Translations under genes and position numbers: made by a program | Source: Ecdyonurus torrentis | Taxonomy: Eukaryota > Arthropoda > Insecta > Ephemeroptera > Heptageniidae | DNA: 64,000 nucleotides | Reading direction: 5' to 3' | Assembly (NCBI GenBank): GCA_949318235.1 | Contig: OX439131.1 | Span: forward strand, 17,063,272 to 17,127,271 | In this document: piece by piece, positions 62,878 to 64,000 of the stretch | Layout: every line of letters starts with the position of its first letter | How positions within the stretch are numbered: the first letter of the stretch is position 1 | Notes under the pieces: generated by a model | The model's database searches: none | The model's input: only the letters and a program-made list of their open reading frames with translations | Told to the model about the DNA's origin: nothing

Positions 62878-63218
62878 AATAAATAAATAAATAAATAATC
62901 GTCTTTATTCAAAAAAATGCAAGGAAAAAAAATTTACAAATTTTTGAAAGGGCGAGGTTTAAGCCTGACAATATGTCTGGCCCACTCTTACACCTAACCC
63001 CAACAGAAAAACATTCATGAAATCATTTAATTACATTCAAAATTTCGATCAGAGGAAATATTAATACTACGTAATAAGAAAAAAAATTAATAATAGAAAG
63101 AAAAAAATATATAAATATTAGAAAAAAAAATAAAAGTTTTATATCACTTTATAGAAAAAGATGCATAACAAAGGTGATGAAGAGAAAAAAAAAGTAATAA
63201 TAAAAAAAAAAAAAAATA
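62878..63218 (-). mobile_element. LINE 3' UTR and tail
   Basis: On the minus strand, after the stop codon come about 200 bp of A/T homopolymer-rich sequence, then AGAGTGGGCCAGACATATTG, CAGGCTTAAACCTCGCCC, AATAAAGACGA and an (ATTT)n-type tail. The second copy at 29583-29690 confirms that this is the conserved 3' end. The tail is a microsatellite, not poly-A, as in CR1/L2-type elements. Confidence 0.88.
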
Positions 63219-64000
63219 CTACAAGCGGAGCTGTTTGGCACTTAGATATGTACGCCTATAATCACTTTTAAAAATTGATACTGTCTTAGAGTTTCTTAAT
63301 CTACATGGCAGAGTATTCCATAGACGAGCTGATGTTACAGTGAAAGAATTTTTAAATGGCAAAAGGTTATATGAGGGAAGTTTTAATGTGTAGTTTTTAC
63401 CAGATCTTGTGTTACGACCATGTGAATCGGCTAACGTGATGAAACGGTTTTTTAAATACGATGGAAATAAATCATCCTGGAGGCAGCGAAATAGCAGTGT
63501 GAGAATATGAAATTTGCGTAATTCATCAAGTTTTACCCAATTAAGAATATTGTAACCATTAGAAATTCCCCGATCATATTTTTTCATTCCCAAAACAAAC
63601 CTAACACACGCGTTTTGTAGTAATTGTAATTTAGAAACATATTCTGCTTTAAGGTCTGTTAAAAGAACGTCACAGTAATAAAAATGCGGAAATATAAGAG
63701 CCTGCACCAATTGTTTCTTAAGATCAACTGGTACAAAATTTTTAAACCTATTTAATGAAAAAATGCCCCCCATCACTTTACGGCTTATGTCAGCTAATTG
63801 TTTCCTCCAAGTAAGATTAGAATCAATATAAACTCCTAAATCTTTTACATTTTTACTGTACATAATTGGAATTCCACACGCAAAAATTTTAGGAATTGAG
63901 TTTAAATCTATTTTACTTACTAAATTAGGGTGACCAATTATAATAGCTTGTGTTTTATCAGGATTAACTTTCATGAAACGCGAGGCAGCAAACTCATCAA
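63219..64000 (-). CDS. Non-LTR retrotransposon reverse transcriptase, C-terminal part
   Basis: Open to the right edge of the window, so the N-terminal endonuclease and the catalytic FADD-type box lie outside. The visible ~260 residues start DEFAASRFMKVNPDKTQA, matching the reverse transcriptase segment after the catalytic box in CR1/Jockey-like LINEs (Lys-x-Asn-x-x-Lys-Thr). Next comes VKDLGVYIDSNLTWRKQL, the conserved Leu-Gly motif. The C-terminal thumb-like region includes LQLLQNACVRFVLG and ends with the typical SARLWNTLP motif and IFKSDYRRTYL before the stop. No stop or frameshift interrupts the visible part, so the copy may be young. It copies its own RNA at the target site. The first ATG in view (63974) is internal, not the true start. 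Confidence 0.92.
   Translation of the reverse strand, partial: DEFAASRFMKVNPDKTQAIIIGHPNLVSKIDLNSIPKIFACGIPIMYSKNVKDLGVYIDSNLTWRKQLADISRKVMGGIFSLNRFKNFVPVDLKKQLVQALIFPHFYYCDVLLTDLKAEYVSKLQLLQNACVRFVLGMKKYDRGISNGYNILNWVKLDELRKFHILTLLFRCLQDDLFPSYLKNRFITLADSHGRNTRSGKNYTLKLPSYNLLPFKNSFTVTSARLWNTLPCRLRNSKTVSIFKSDYRRTYLSAKQLRL

Overview
The window is very A+T-rich eukaryotic nuclear DNA with few open reading frames, many dinucleotide microsatellites (especially long CT/GA and AT tracts), dense small inverted-repeat transposons, and the 3' ends of non-LTR retrotransposons. There are no operons, Shine-Dalgarno sites, rRNA genes, convincing intact tRNA genes or CRISPR arrays. The LINE type, the MITE load and the CT/GA tracts suggest an arthropod, most likely an insect; the sequence alone does not identify the species. 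No complete, recognisable host gene is present. Apart from the LINE at the right edge, the longer open frames are mostly produced by microsatellites (poly Leu-Ser, Arg-Glu, Ile-Tyr) or are about as long as chance allows.

Layout. 0-8 kb: MITE and dispersed-repeat copies between CT and AT microsatellites. 8.2-10.9 kb: four short, G+C-richer segments on the + strand with good splice signals whose reading phases match at all three junctions and end in a stop codon; this is the best candidate for an undescribed spliced gene here. A 50-bp perfect palindrome lies in its would-be 3' UTR. 11-23 kb: AT-rich repeats, with a candidate terminal exon at 23.2 kb (+) and another at 24.7 kb (-). 27.4-28.0 kb: a G+C-richer block with a GC box and three CCAAT boxes, followed by a TATA box, which looks like a promoter. 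29.6 kb: a LINE 3' end. 31.4-33.0 kb: a nested MITE pair, a DR4 nuclear-receptor-type site and a hAT-like non-autonomous element with arrays of GTTCGA motifs at both ends. 40.8 kb: a candidate terminal exon with a matching branch point. 42.9-56 kb: long microsatellites, foldback elements, a second LINE 3' end with a 200-bp TTTA tail, and a TTAA-flanked element packed with GACGG motifs. 57-60 kb: a nearly perfect 133-bp-arm hairpin element and a TAACTAA-rich element that encloses two candidate minus-strand exons. 62.2-64 kb: two MITE fragments and the 3' part of a CR1/Jockey-like LINE running off the right edge.

In function, the window behaves as transposon-rich intergenic or intronic DNA with a few isolated G+C-rich islands that may be exons or promoters. 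At least eight repeat families recur inside the window, which allowed most element ends to be set by comparing copies. All exon calls come from reading-frame, splice-site and composition cues only; no homology search or transcript evidence was available.
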